64,000 nt of DNA from Cupriavidus sp. BIS7 (GTDB lineage: Bacteria; Pseudomonadota; Gammaproteobacteria; Burkholderiales; Burkholderiaceae), in contig NZ_ALOU01000020.1 of the NCBI RefSeq assembly GCF_000292345.1, forward strand, positions 78,537-142,536, in the 5' to 3' direction. Positions 17,356 to 26,320 of the stretch are shown piece by piece (the first letter of the stretch is position 1; each line of letters opens with the position of its first letter). The position numbers and the translations under genes are program-made. The notes beneath the pieces are model-generated. The model was not told the DNA's origin and ran no database searches. It was given only the letters and a program-made list of their open reading frames with translations.

Positions 17356-17910
17356 TCAGGACTGCGCGAGGCTGAAAACCGAATTGACCACGCGGGCGCG
17401 TGCCGGCTTTTCCTGTTTCGCCGTCTTGCCGCGAGGCGCGGCAACCGGCTGCTGCGCGGCATCTTCGCGCATGTCGTGCAGCACCGCCGGCTGGCGGTCG
17501 CGCTGCTGGTCGACCAGATTCTTCAGGGAGACGGAGTCGAGGTACTCGACCATCTTCTGGTTCAGCGTGGCCCACAATTCGTGGGTCATGCAGCGCCCAG
17601 TGCCGTCATCGCCGTTACAATTGCCCTTCCCGCCGCACTGCGTCGCATCGAGCGGTTCGTCCACGGCGATGATGATGTCCGCCACCGTGACGTCCTCGGC
17701 CTTGCGCGCCAGGCTGTACCCGCCGCCCGGACCGCGCACGCTTTCCACGATCTCGTGGCGGCGCAGCTTGCCAAAAAGCTGCTCCAGGTACGACAGGGAG
17801 ATCTTCTGACGCTGACTGATGCCTGCCAGGGTGACAGGTCCCTGATCCTGGCGCATGGCCAGGTCGATCATGGCGGTTACCGCGAAACGGCCTTTGGTGG
17901 TCAGTCTCAT
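17356..17910 (-). CDS. iscR: Rrf2-family Fe-S sensing repressor IscR
   Basis: IscR with a [2Fe-2S] cluster represses the isc operon; apo-IscR regulates other sites. The 184-residue protein has the N-terminal winged helix (MRLTTKGRFAVTAMIDLAMRQ; recognition region KISLSYLEQLFGKLRRHEIV) and the ligand set C-x5-C-x8-C-x2-H. Its second spacing is three residues longer than the x5 of E. coli IscR. A 40-residue Lys/Ala/Pro-rich tail follows. I chose the start at 17910 because upstream in-frame codons run into the promoter and operator. Confidence 0.96.
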   Translation of the reverse strand: MRLTTKGRFAVTAMIDLAMRQDQGPVTLAGISQRQKISLSYLEQLFGKLRRHEIVESVRGPGGGYSLARKAEDVTVADIIIAVDEPLDATQCGGKGNCNGDDGTGRCMTHELWATLNQKMVEYLDSVSLKNLVDQQRDRQPAVLHDMREDAAQQPVAAPRGKTAKQEKPARARVVNSVFSLAQS

Positions 17911-17949
17911 GATGCTCGAGGGGAAGGGAATACTTGAGAATTTCGGTCG

Positions 17950-17979
17950 AGTATAAAATTTTCCGACTAATTTAGTCAA
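17950..17979 (-). promoter_or_regulatory. sigma-70 promoter of the isc operon
   Basis: Reading the minus strand, TTGACT (17979-17974) and TATACT (17955-17950) are separated by 18 bp, both one mismatch from consensus. The iscR ATG is about 40 bases downstream. The -35 lies inside the IscR operator, so bound holo-IscR would block polymerase. Confidence 0.88.
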
Positions 17980-17983
17980 GTAC
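17959..17983. promoter_or_regulatory. type 1 IscR operator
   Basis: The 25-base site has the core CCGACTAATTTAGTCAAGTA and agrees with 21 of 25 positions of the type 1 IscR consensus I recall (ATASYYGACTRWWWYAGTCRRSTAT). It overlaps the isc promoter -35, as expected for autorepression. Confidence 0.88.
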
Positions 17984-18011
17984 CCCTTGCTGCAACGCAG
18001 TGTTCCGCCAG

Positions 18012-20111
18012 CTATAACGATGGACTCTCCGCAGGCGCGGAACCGGGCGCGTTGCGCGGCGGGATCAGCAGAGAGAGCGGGTGCCGAATAATACGCTTTT
18101 GTACCGCCTTCACCACCTCCATCCGATCGACACGCCGCATTTCACGCGAGCGCAGCGCCATGTTGAAGGCCAGTGCAAAGCTCACCGCAACGTTCAGTAC
18201 GCCCATCAGCGCAATGCCTGCCACCGCAAGCCACAGCGCGGGCATGCGCAGCGCATCGAAGCCGAGCACGCCGATTGCCGCCCCAACCGAGCCGGTCGAA
18301 AGCGTCACATGGCGCACCTCCATATGCGGTCCGAAGAAGCTCAGGATCTCGGGCCCGAGCCCGAGCAGAAAGCCCAGTGAAACGTTGGCCGTGATGCCCG
18401 AAAGATTGCGTTTCCAGAAATCGGCCAGGCGCATCGCGCCGCGTTGACCGAGGACATAGCGCAGGCGCCGGTTATAAGCCATGACGTCATGCACGCGATG
18501 CAGCGCGAACCAGTTGTCCGCCCAGCCGGCAATCAGGCTCGACAGCCACAGCAGCACTCCGGTGAAGATTGCGTACAGCGGCGTGGGGCCGAGAATCGAA
18601 AACGACTCGATGGTCGCGATCGCCTTGGCCGGGGTGATCAGATGCGTGCCGAACGCCTTTCCAGCCAGCCACTCGACCGCCAGCGCCACGGGAAACACCA
18701 CAGACAGGTTGCCAAAGATCGCTGCCGCATTCGACCGGATCATGGCGATCGTATCGTCAACGAAGATCTCGCGCCCCTCGGGCCGGCCCGCCCCGTCCAG
18801 CCGATGCGCCAGCGCCGGCCCGGTCATCGCCGGCTGCTTGGTGGCCAGCGTGAAATGTGCAAAATGGATTGCCAGGAAGCTGCCCGCGTAGTTCAGCGAC
18901 GCCAGGAACCCTTCGACGAACTTGTCCAGGTGCAGCCCATAGATCAGGAACTTGAGGTAGACCGTGGCTGCCGTCACCAGCCCGCCGCCCGCGGCGGCCC
19001 GCATCAGTTCGCGGTATTCCTTGCGGTCGCGCGTGATGTAGTGCTCGCCGCTCTCGGCCGAACGCTCGACCACCTTTCGCGCAAGTTGCGCAAACGACGA
19101 ACTCATCAGATGCCCAACGCTGCGTCGCGCCTGAGTGGAGCGGATCAACTCGGCGATCAGATGGGCATGGCGGCCATGATGCGATGGATCGACCCACGCA
19201 TTGAGCAGCAGGTCGATGCGTGCCAGACGCGCCTTCATGCGCTCGATCTGAAACACCACCTCTACCGAAACCCCGTTCTCTTCGAGATCTTCATAGACCT
19301 GGTGAGCGGCGGCGTGGCAACCGTCGAGCAGCGCCCGGAAATAGTTCAGGCGGTGCGCGAAGGCGTCGTCGCCGTGCGCGATCCCTTCCTCGCACAGCGC
19401 GGCGATGGCACTGTCCAGGCGAAAGAACGGCGTGTCTTCCACGCGGCCGCGCAGACGCGTGCGGATCGCCTGACTCAACCCCGTGGCCTTCACCTGGCTG
19501 ACCAGCACCTGGATGCTGGCCGTCAGCGTGGCTTCACGCGCGCGGCGCAGGCGCCTGAGTCCATCGCCGGCCTCCTCCGCCGCTTCGGCATCTTCCAGCA
19601 GCGCATGAGCAAGACGTTCGACCAGATCGTCGTCGAGCGCCTCAACCCATTCAGCATCGTTCTCGTCGACGAACAGCAGTGCGAACAGCCCCGCCATATC
19701 GCTGCGATTCGGGGGCGGCGGCAGGAAACGCGCCTGCAGCCGGTCCGCCATTTCGCTCCAGATCCCCGGGTGCGAAGCAACGCCGGTGTCGCAGAACAAT
19801 GAGGTTGGGTCGTTGTCGCGCACGATCGACCGGACCGTCCGTGCAAAGCTGTCGGACCAGTCTGGGTGGCGGCCCAGCACCTGCAGCAGGTATCGCAAGC
19901 GGACGTGAGCGGGATAGCTGCGCGTGCCTGCGTCTCCCACCTCGGCATCTGAGCCGAGGCTGCCATCGCGACGCATCCAGTAGCCGAGTTCGATCAGCCA
20001 CTGGTTGCGCTCGGCGAGCGGCGCATCAGGATCGGCCGCAGCCAGGATGGCGTCCAGTTGCAGGCTGGCATTGCGCGATTCGCGCCATTTGCGAAACAGG
20101 GAACGCAGCAT
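18012..20111 (-). CDS. Gcr-type 'site-specific recombinase' family membrane protein
   Basis: The 699-residue product resembles the family annotated as site-specific recombinase (Gcr, named from Neisseria). I see no tyrosine- or serine-recombinase catalytic motif. The N-terminal half is helical and soluble. The second half has several hydrophobic segments, for example AAIFGNLSVVFPVALAVEWLAG, LYAIFTGVLLWLSSLIAGWA and LWLAVAGIALMGVLNVAVSFALAF, so it is probably an inner-membrane protein whose name is misleading. It starts one base inside the LMW phosphatase stop (TGATG), so the two are coupled. Confidence 0.75.
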   Translation of the reverse strand: MLRSLFRKWRESRNASLQLDAILAAADPDAPLAERNQWLIELGYWMRRDGSLGSDAEVGDAGTRSYPAHVRLRYLLQVLGRHPDWSDSFARTVRSIVRDNDPTSLFCDTGVASHPGIWSEMADRLQARFLPPPPNRSDMAGLFALLFVDENDAEWVEALDDDLVERLAHALLEDAEAAEEAGDGLRRLRRAREATLTASIQVLVSQVKATGLSQAIRTRLRGRVEDTPFFRLDSAIAALCEEGIAHGDDAFAHRLNYFRALLDGCHAAAHQVYEDLEENGVSVEVVFQIERMKARLARIDLLLNAWVDPSHHGRHAHLIAELIRSTQARRSVGHLMSSSFAQLARKVVERSAESGEHYITRDRKEYRELMRAAAGGGLVTAATVYLKFLIYGLHLDKFVEGFLASLNYAGSFLAIHFAHFTLATKQPAMTGPALAHRLDGAGRPEGREIFVDDTIAMIRSNAAAIFGNLSVVFPVALAVEWLAGKAFGTHLITPAKAIATIESFSILGPTPLYAIFTGVLLWLSSLIAGWADNWFALHRVHDVMAYNRRLRYVLGQRGAMRLADFWKRNLSGITANVSLGFLLGLGPEILSFFGPHMEVRHVTLSTGSVGAAIGVLGFDALRMPALWLAVAGIALMGVLNVAVSFALAFNMALRSREMRRVDRMEVVKAVQKRIIRHPLSLLIPPRNAPGSAPAESPSL

Positions 20112-20590
20112 CAGGCCAGGCGCCCCCGCAGCATGTCGATCACACCGTCGCAGGCATCCTCGATATAGTCGAGCACGCGCTCGAAACCGTCGCCTTCACC
20201 GTAGTAGGGGTCGGGGACTTCCTCGGCATCGTGCCGCGTGGCGAAGCTCATCAGCAAACGGAGCCTTTCGGCCTCCACGCGCGGATGCAGCGCACGCAGC
20301 GCGGCAAGATTGGCGTGATCCATCGCCAGCACCAGGTCGAAACGCTCGAAATCGGCCACGCCAACCTGCCGGGCACGCAGCGCGGACAGGTCGTAACCAC
20401 GGCGCAGCGCGTGACGCTGGCTGCGCGCATCGGGGGCCCGGCCCAGGTGATAGTCATGCGTTCCGGCCGAATCGAGTTCGACCCGATCGGCAAGGCCGGA
20501 AGCTTCAAGCTTGGCGCGCAGGACGCCTTCCGCCGTCGGGGAACGGCAGATATTGCCCATGCAACACATCAGAATGGCGTACTTTTTCAT
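20111..20590 (-). CDS. low-molecular-weight protein-tyrosine phosphatase
   Basis: The 159-residue enzyme has the N-terminal P-loop CCMGNICRSPTAEG (C-x5-R-S) and the general acid Asp in VPDPYYGEGDGFERV, both diagnostic. Bacterial members dephosphorylate tyrosine kinases of exopolysaccharide systems or small phosphoesters; no wzc/wza gene is near, so the target is open. It shares a TGATG junction with the downstream gcr-like gene. Confidence 0.93.
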   Translation of the reverse strand: MKKYAILMCCMGNICRSPTAEGVLRAKLEASGLADRVELDSAGTHDYHLGRAPDARSQRHALRRGYDLSALRARQVGVADFERFDLVLAMDHANLAALRALHPRVEAERLRLLMSFATRHDAEEVPDPYYGEGDGFERVLDYIEDACDGVIDMLRGRLA

Positions 20591-20638
20591 CGGCGCGATT
20601 TTACCGCCTGCCGACTGACGCCGAAACGCAAATGCCGG

Positions 20639-20878
20639 CTAGAGCTGCTCTGCCAGCACCTTTCCGCGCGCAAACCCGGCCACTTCGGCCTCCTCCGGCG
20701 TCTTGTACTGCTCGGAGTCCGGAGCCGTTTCCACCAGCGTGCTGGCTGCGCGGATGTTCGTACCCTTGCGGCACACACGCACCGTGTATTCCCATGCGAT
20801 CGGTGAACGGGGCTTCACCAGCACCTGAATCTCGTGCGTCTCGAAAACCCTCTTCTTCCACTCACTGCTATAGGTCAT
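20639..20878 (-). CDS. small conserved-looking hypothetical protein
   Basis: A 79-residue soluble protein with an ordered composition: MTYSSEWKKRVFETHEIQVLVKPR, then WEYTVRVCRKG, and a helical tail ending AEVAGFARGKVLAEQL. I chose the ATG at 20878 over one 11 codons upstream. It lies between the phosphatase and another small ORF on the same strand; both end with an Ala/Glu-rich helix containing an EAE motif. I do not recognise the family. Confidence 0.6.
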   Translation of the reverse strand: MTYSSEWKKRVFETHEIQVLVKPRSPIAWEYTVRVCRKGTNIRAASTLVETAPDSEQYKTPEEAEVAGFARGKVLAEQL

Positions 20879-20917
20879 TACCTGTCTCCTGCCCTTCTGA
20901 CACAGCCACAACGCCAG

Positions 20918-21139
20918 TTAGTTGACTTCTCCGGCATCGATGGTCCGCATGGCTTCGGCCTCCGCCAGGGCAAGAGCTGCCTCGGGCGAGTGCGCCGAGC
21001 CGGTTTCCGTCTCGAACGTCGGGCCGCCGGGCTCGCCGAATGCGTCGGCAATCGTCAATACCCCGGCAAAACCACCGCCCGCATGCGGAATCGCGCGGGC
21101 CACTACTGCATAACCACCATATTCGAACTGCCTAACCAT
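20918..21139 (-). CDS. small hypothetical protein
   Basis: A 73-residue protein with short strands (MVRQFEYGGYAVVARAIP), a Gly-rich turn and a helix (SPEAALALAEAEAMRTIDAG). It looks like a small alpha-beta protein of unknown role and forms a same-strand pair with the 79-residue gene downstream. It lies 94 bp after the uvrB stop. Confidence 0.6.
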   Translation of the reverse strand: MVRQFEYGGYAVVARAIPHAGGGFAGVLTIADAFGEPGGPTFETETGSAHSPEAALALAEAEAMRTIDAGEVN

Positions 21140-21233
21140 GGCGTGCTCCTCGTACGTGATCCGGCGTATCCGCCCCCATCACTATAGGATGCAAGCCGCG
21201 TGCCGTGGCCTCGGGTGATTCCCAATCGACCCA

Positions 21234-23327
21234 TTACGCCGAAGGCGGCAGCAGATGGTCGCCATCGGCGGCCGCCCCGAATATCTGCGTACGCAGTTTC
21301 GCGAGCTGGTCTCGCACCTGGGCGGCGCGCTCGAACTCGAGGTTCTTTGCGTGGTCCAGCATCTGCTTTTCCAGACGCTTGATCTCCTTTGCCACCTGCT
21401 TTTCGCTCATGTCCTCGTACTTGGCCCGCTCGGCGGCAGCCGCCAGTTCGGCCTTGGCATCGGTGGCGTCATAGACGCCGTCGATGATGTCCTTGATGCG
21501 CTTGACCACGCCGCGCGGCGTGATGCCATTGGCCTCGTTGAACGCCATCTGCCTGGCGCGGCGGCGCTCGGTCTCCGAGATCGCCACCTTCATCGAATCG
21601 GTCATTCGGTCGGCGTAGAGAATCGCCGTGCCATTGACGTTGCGCGCCGCGCGCCCGATCGTCTGGATCAGCGAACGTTCCGCGCGCAGGAAGCCTTCCT
21701 TGTCGGCGTCGAGGATGGCCACCAGCGACACCTCGGGAATGTCCAGCCCCTCGCGCAGCAGGTTGATACCTACGAGCACGTCGAACGTCCCCAGCCGCAG
21801 GTCGCGGATGATCTCCACGCGCTCGACGGTATCGATGTCCGAATGCAGGTAACGGACCTTCACGCCGTTCTCCGACAGGAACTCGGTCAACTGCTCCGCC
21901 ATGCGCTTGGTCAGCGTGGTCACCAGCACGCGCTCGTTCACGCTCACGCGCGAGTGGATCTCGCCGAGCAGGTCGTCCACCTGCGTCGTGGCGGGCCGCA
22001 CCTGGATCACCGGATCGACCAGTCCCGTGGGCCGCACCACCTGCTCCACCACCTGCCCGGCATGCTCCTTTTCGTAGTTCGCCGGCGTGGCCGAGACAAA
22101 GACTGCCTGGCGCATCTTGCGCTCGTACTCGTCGAACTTCAGCGGCCGGTTGTCCAGCGCCGAAGGCAGCCGGAACCCGTACTCGACCAGCGTGGTCTTG
22201 CGCGCACGGTCGCCGTTGTACATGCCGTTCAGCTGGCCGATCAGCACGTGGGACTCGTCAAGGAACATCAACGCGTCGGGCGGCAGATAGTCCACCAGCG
22301 TCGGCGGCGGCTCGCCGGGCTTGGCGCCGGACAGATGCCGCGAGTAGTTCTCGATGCCCTTGCAGAAGCCGAGTTCCGAAAGCATCTCCAGGTCGAAGCG
22401 CGTGCGCTGCTCCAGCCGCTGCGCTTCCACGAGCCGGTTCTCCTTGTAGAAGAAATCGAGCCGCTCGCGCAGTTCCACCTTGATGTCCTCGATCGCGCGC
22501 AGCACGGTTTCGCGCGGCGTGACGTAGTGGCTCGACGGATAGACCGTAAAACGCGGAATCTTCTGGCGGACGCGCCCGGTCAGCGGATCGAAGAACTGCA
22601 GCGAATCGACCTCGTCGTCGAACAGTTCCACGCGCACCGCCATTTCGGCATGCTCGGCCGGGAAGATGTCGAGCGTATCGCCGCGCACGCGGAACGTGCC
22701 GCGCTGGAAATCGGTCTCGTTGCGCGTGTATTGCATCGCGATCAGCCGTGCGATGACGTCGCGCTGACTGATCTTGTCGCCGTGGCGCAGCGTCAGGATC
22801 ATCTGGTGGTATTCGCTTGGATTGCCGATACCGTAGATCGCCGACACCGTGGCCACGATGATCGTGTCGCGCCGCTCCAGCAGGCTCTTGGTGGCCGACA
22901 GCCGCATCTGCTCGATATGCTCGTTGATCGACGAGTCCTTCTCGATGAACAGGTCGCGCTGCGGCACGTAGGCCTCGGGCTGGTAGTAGTCGTAGTAGCT
23001 GACGAAGTACTCGACCGCGTTGCGCGGGAAGAACTCGCGGAACTCCGAATAGAGCTGCGCCGCCAGCGTCTTGTTCGGTGCAAAGACAATGGCCGGCCGC
23101 CCCATCCGCGCAATCACGTTGGCCATCGTGAAAGTCTTGCCGGAGCCGGTCACACCCAGCAGCGTCTGGTATGACAGGCCGTCCTCCACGCCTTCCACAA
23201 GCTGGCGGATCGCCTCCGGCTGGTCGCCGGCGGGCGGGAACGGCTGGTAGAGATGGAACGGAGACCCCGGGAACTCGACGAATTTGTCTTCATCGAGGGC
23301 TGGGGCGGCTTCAGCGAGATTCGTCAT
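21234..23327 (-). CDS. uvrB: excinuclease ABC subunit B
   Basis: UvrB is the damage-verifying helicase-like subunit of nucleotide excision repair, loaded by UvrA and recruiting UvrC. The 697-residue product has [10 protein letters not shown] (Walker A), the beta-hairpin region [24 protein letters not shown] (DEAH-like box), helicase motifs [16 protein letters not shown], and the C-terminal UVR domain ([20 protein letters not shown]) that contacts UvrC. I chose ATG 23327 over an upstream in-frame start, which adds 24 unlikely residues. No clear LexA box is visible upstream. Confidence 0.97.
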   Translation of the reverse strand: MTNLAEAAPALDEDKFVEFPGSPFHLYQPFPPAGDQPEAIRQLVEGVEDGLSYQTLLGVTGSGKTFTMANVIARMGRPAIVFAPNKTLAAQLYSEFREFFPRNAVEYFVSYYDYYQPEAYVPQRDLFIEKDSSINEHIEQMRLSATKSLLERRDTIIVATVSAIYGIGNPSEYHQMILTLRHGDKISQRDVIARLIAMQYTRNETDFQRGTFRVRGDTLDIFPAEHAEMAVRVELFDDEVDSLQFFDPLTGRVRQKIPRFTVYPSSHYVTPRETVLRAIEDIKVELRERLDFFYKENRLVEAQRLEQRTRFDLEMLSELGFCKGIENYSRHLSGAKPGEPPPTLVDYLPPDALMFLDESHVLIGQLNGMYNGDRARKTTLVEYGFRLPSALDNRPLKFDEYERKMRQAVFVSATPANYEKEHAGQVVEQVVRPTGLVDPVIQVRPATTQVDDLLGEIHSRVSVNERVLVTTLTKRMAEQLTEFLSENGVKVRYLHSDIDTVERVEIIRDLRLGTFDVLVGINLLREGLDIPEVSLVAILDADKEGFLRAERSLIQTIGRAARNVNGTAILYADRMTDSMKVAISETERRRARQMAFNEANGITPRGVVKRIKDIIDGVYDATDAKAELAAAAERAKYEDMSEKQVAKEIKRLEKQMLDHAKNLEFERAAQVRDQLAKLRTQIFGAAADGDHLLPPSA

Positions 23328-23409
23328 GTAAGTAGGGGAAAAACCTGAGGGAAACTGGCGGATTACGCTAGAATCTTGGGGTTGCGCGGATCGGTTCAAG
23401 CACAGTTTG

Positions 23410-23437
23410 CCTGACCCTGCTGTCAGGTTCTGTCAGG
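23410..23437. promoter_or_regulatory. operator-like CCTGAC/GTCAGG repeats upstream of aminotransferase
   Basis: CCTGAC (23410-23415) is followed by GTCAGG at 23422-23427 and again at 23432-23437, giving an inverted pair and a direct pair spaced ten bases. The sites are in the uvrB-aminotransferase divergent spacer, about 90 bp upstream of ATG 23528. The factor is unknown. Confidence 0.35.
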
Positions 23438-23527
23438 AGTGTGATTCCGGGTTCCGCCGCAGCCACTGCGCAGTCCGAGCAATTCTACGCCCTCCGTTTT
23501 GTTACACAGCTGACCACGAGATCTCAA

Positions 23528-24724
23528 ATGAGTTTGTTTTCTGCCGTCGAGATGGCCCCGCGCGACCCGATCCTGGGCCTGAATGAAGCGTTCAATGCCG
23601 ATACCCGCGCCACCAAGGTGAACCTGGGCGTTGGCGTGTACTTCACCGACGAAGGGAAAATTCCGCTGCTGCGCGCCGTGCAGGAGGCCGAAAAGGCCCG
23701 CCTGACCACGGCCACCCCGCGCGGTTACCTGCCCATCGAGGGCATCGCCGCCTATGACCAGGCCGTGCAGACGCTGCTGTTCGGCAAGGAATCGGCCCTG
23801 ATCACCGAAGGTCGTGTGGTGACGGCTCAAGCACTCGGCGGTACCGGTGCCCTGAAGATCGGCGCCGACTTCCTGAAGCGCCTGTACCCGAACGCCTCGG
23901 TCGCCATCAGCGACCCGAGCTGGGAAAACCACCGCGCGCTGTTCGAAGCCGCCGGCTTCCCGGTGATCAACTATGCCTACTACGACGCCGCCAGCCACGG
24001 CCTGAACTTCGCCGGCATGGTGGAATCGCTGAAGTCGTACCCGGCCAACACGATCGTCGTGCTGCACGCCTGCTGCCACAACCCGACCGGCGTGGACCTG
24101 AACGACGCCCAGTGGAAGCAGGTGGTGGAACTGGTCAAGGAACGCAACCTGATCCCGTTCCTGGACATGGCCTACCAGGGCTTTGCCGACGGCATCGACC
24201 CGGACGGCGCCGCCGTGCGCATGTTCGCCGAGTCGGGCCTGCCGTTCTTCGTGTCCAGCTCGTTCTCGAAGAGCTTCTCGCTGTACGGCGAGCGCGTTGG
24301 CGCCCTGTCGATCGTGACCACGGGCAAGGACGAAGCCCAGCGCGTGATGTCGCAGATCAAGCGTGTGATCCGCACGAACTACTCGAACCCGCCGACCCAT
24401 GGCGGCACCGTGGTGGCCACCGTGCTGAACAGCCCGGAACTGCGCGCCATGTGGGAGCAGGAACTGGGCGAGATGCGCGACCGTATCAAGCTGATGCGCA
24501 ATGCGCTGGTGGACAAGCTGGCCGCCAAGGGCGTGCCGGGTGACTTCTCGTTCGTGAAGGCCCAGCGCGGCATGTTCTCGTACTCGGGCCTGACCTCGGC
24601 CCAGGTTGACCGCCTGCGCAACGAGCACGGCATCTACGCCGTGGGCACCGGCCGCATCTGCGTGGCCGCGTTGAACAGCCGCAACATCGACGCCGTGGTC
24701 AACGCGATCGCCGCCGTCTACTAA
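23528..24724 (+). CDS. aromatic-amino-acid / aspartate aminotransferase
   Basis: A PLP-dependent class I aminotransferase of the AspC/TyrB group, 398 residues. Family marks are LGVGVYFTDEGKIPLLRAV at the N-terminus, HACCHNPTGVD, FLDMAYQGFADG and the Schiff-base lysine in SSSFSKSFSLYGERVG, followed by the substrate Arg in GRICVAALN. Members make Phe, Tyr and Asp from their keto acids, so it may act downstream of AroG made from this same window. I chose ATG 23528 (MSLFSAVEMAPRDP). A terminator follows at 24774. Confidence 0.92.
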   Translation: MSLFSAVEMAPRDPILGLNEAFNADTRATKVNLGVGVYFTDEGKIPLLRAVQEAEKARLTTATPRGYLPIEGIAAYDQAVQTLLFGKESALITEGRVVTAQALGGTGALKIGADFLKRLYPNASVAISDPSWENHRALFEAAGFPVINYAYYDAASHGLNFAGMVESLKSYPANTIVVLHACCHNPTGVDLNDAQWKQVVELVKERNLIPFLDMAYQGFADGIDPDGAAVRMFAESGLPFFVSSSFSKSFSLYGERVGALSIVTTGKDEAQRVMSQIKRVIRTNYSNPPTHGGTVVATVLNSPELRAMWEQELGEMRDRIKLMRNALVDKLAAKGVPGDFSFVKAQRGMFSYSGLTSAQVDRLRNEHGIYAVGTGRICVAALNSRNIDAVVNAIAAVY

Positions 24725-24773
24725 GAAGCACTGATGACAATCGGCGGGATGCAGAAAATGCAACACCCGCCGC

Positions 24774-24811
24774 AAAAAGGCGACCTGGAGGCCACTCCGG
24801 TCGCCTTTTTT
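24774..24811 (+). terminator. intrinsic terminator after aminotransferase gene
   Basis: AAAAAGGCGACC pairs with GGTCGCCTTTTTT, with an inner GGAG-GCCA-CTCC extension, and ends in a T run, 50 bases after the stop. Confidence 0.9.
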
Positions 24812-24907
24812 CATGTTTGTCAGACAATGTCACCGGGAATTAGGCCAAATACCCTATTGTCTTCCGCGCTTGCAGGCTTAACGTATTGGCATATGTTGCA
24901 AAGCACG

Positions 24908-24935
24908 ATCGTTCGATTGCATGCATAATCGTTCG
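24908..24935. promoter_or_regulatory. ATCGTTCG direct repeats upstream of phaZ
   Basis: ATCGTTCG occurs at 24908-24915 and 24928-24935, spaced exactly 20 bases (two helical turns), 41 bases before the phaZ ATG. CATAAT at 24924-24929 overlaps the second copy and could be a -10. A regulator site is plausible but unassigned. Confidence 0.35.
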
Positions 24936-24975
24936 CAACAATCGCACGCAACCAGAAAGGCAGACAGGTACCAGC

Positions 24976-26220
24976 ATGCTTTATCAACTGCATGAATTCC
25001 AGCGTTCGATGCTGAACCCGCTCACCGCGTGGGCCCAGGCGACCGCCAAGACATTTACGAATCCCCTCAGCCCCCTCTCGCTGGTTCCCGGTGCACCGAG
25101 GCTGGCAGCAGGCTACGAACTGCTGTACCGGCTGGGCAAGGAATACGAGAAGCCGGCATTTGACATCAAATCCGTCCGTTCGAATGGCCGCGACATCCCG
25201 ATCGTCGAACAAACCATCCTCGACAAGCCGTTCTGCAAGCTCGTGCGCTTCAAGCGCTACGCGGACGATCCCGAGACCATCAAGCTGCTCAAGGATGAGC
25301 CGGTGGTGCTGGTCTGCGCGCCGCTGTCCGGCCACCACGCCACGCTGCTGCGCGACACCGTGCGCACGTTGCTGCAGGATCACAAGGTCTACGTGACCGA
25401 CTGGGTAGATGCGCGCATGGTCCCCTTGGATCACGGCAATTTCCATCTGTCCGACTACATCTATTACATCCAGGAGTTCATTCGTCACATTGGCGCTGAA
25501 AACCTGCATGTGATCTCGGTGTGCCAGCCGACCGTGCCGGTGCTCGCCGCGATTTCGCTGATGGCATCGGCCGGCGAAAAGACGCCGCGCACGATGACGA
25601 TGATGGGCGGCCCGATTGACGCGCGGAAGAGCCCCACCTCAGTCAATTCGCTGGCCACCAACAAGTCCTACGAGTGGTTCGAGAACAACGTCATCTACAC
25701 GGTGCCGGCCAACTACCCGGGCCACGGCCGCCGCGTCTATCCGGGCTTCCTGCAGCACGCCGGCTTTGTGGCGATGAACCCGGACCGCCACCTGTCATCG
25801 CACTACGACTACTACCTGAGCCTGATCCAGGGCGACGCCGACGACGCCGACGCACACGTCCAGTTCTATGACGAGTACAACGCCGTCCTCGACATGTCGG
25901 CCGAGTACTACCTCGACACGATCCGCGAAGTCTTCCAGGAGTTCCGCCTGGCCAACGGCACCTGGGAAATCGACGGCGCGCCGGTGCGGCCGCAGGACAT
26001 CAAGGGCACCGCACTGCTGACGGTCGAGGGCGAACTGGACGATATCTCCGGCGCCGGCCAGACCGCCGCCGCGCATGAGCTGTGCGCGGGCATCCCGAAA
26101 ACCCGCAAGCAGCACCTGAATGCGGCCAAGTGCGGCCACTACGGGATTTTCTCGGGCCGCCGCTGGCGCGAGGACATCTACCCGGAACTGCGCGACTTCA
26201 TCCGCAAGTACAGGGCCTGA
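24976..26220 (+). CDS. phaZ: intracellular polyhydroxyalkanoate depolymerase
   Basis: This 414-residue enzyme mobilises stored polyhydroxybutyrate from granules. It matches the Cupriavidus PhaZ1 type: the nucleophile is Cys183 in HVISVCQPTVP instead of the lipase serine, with Asp355 (EGELDDISG) and His388 (KCGHYGIFSG). These fall exactly on the positions known for the C. necator enzyme. There is no signal peptide, as expected for an intracellular enzyme. I chose ATG 24976 (MLYQLHEFQRSML). It stands alone between two terminators, next to a convergent TetR regulator. Confidence 0.96.
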   Translation: MLYQLHEFQRSMLNPLTAWAQATAKTFTNPLSPLSLVPGAPRLAAGYELLYRLGKEYEKPAFDIKSVRSNGRDIPIVEQTILDKPFCKLVRFKRYADDPETIKLLKDEPVVLVCAPLSGHHATLLRDTVRTLLQDHKVYVTDWVDARMVPLDHGNFHLSDYIYYIQEFIRHIGAENLHVISVCQPTVPVLAAISLMASAGEKTPRTMTMMGGPIDARKSPTSVNSLATNKSYEWFENNVIYTVPANYPGHGRRVYPGFLQHAGFVAMNPDRHLSSHYDYYLSLIQGDADDADAHVQFYDEYNAVLDMSAEYYLDTIREVFQEFRLANGTWEIDGAPVRPQDIKGTALLTVEGELDDISGAGQTAAAHELCAGIPKTRKQHLNAAKCGHYGIFSGRRWREDIYPELRDFIRKYRA

Positions 26221-26244
26221 CCCGGTACGGCACGGCAAAAAGCA

Positions 26245-26277
26245 AAAACGCCCGCGATGACCTCGCGGGCGTTTTCG
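26245..26277. terminator. bidirectional intrinsic terminator after phaZ
   Basis: AAAACGCCCGCGA and TCGCGGGCGTTTT form a long perfect stem, with T/A runs on both sides. It can serve phaZ and the convergent TetR gene at 26321. Confidence 0.9.
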
Positions 26278-26320
26278 TTTGATGGATTGCCGGACTGCTC
26301 AGCGGCGGATCAGCGCCGGG

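Noticed and set aside
20639..21139. Toxin-antitoxin pair
   Set aside because: Two small same-strand genes invite the idea, but neither shows a toxin fold motif or DNA-binding antitoxin motif, and they are 39 bases apart.
21255..23174. 639-codon open frame antisense to uvrB
   Set aside because: Mirror of uvrB codons; the uvrB protein motifs are intact on the other strand.
23328..23527. LexA box controlling uvrB
   Set aside because: The GTCAGG repeats look partly similar to CTGT-N8-ACAG but do not have the needed spacing or ends.
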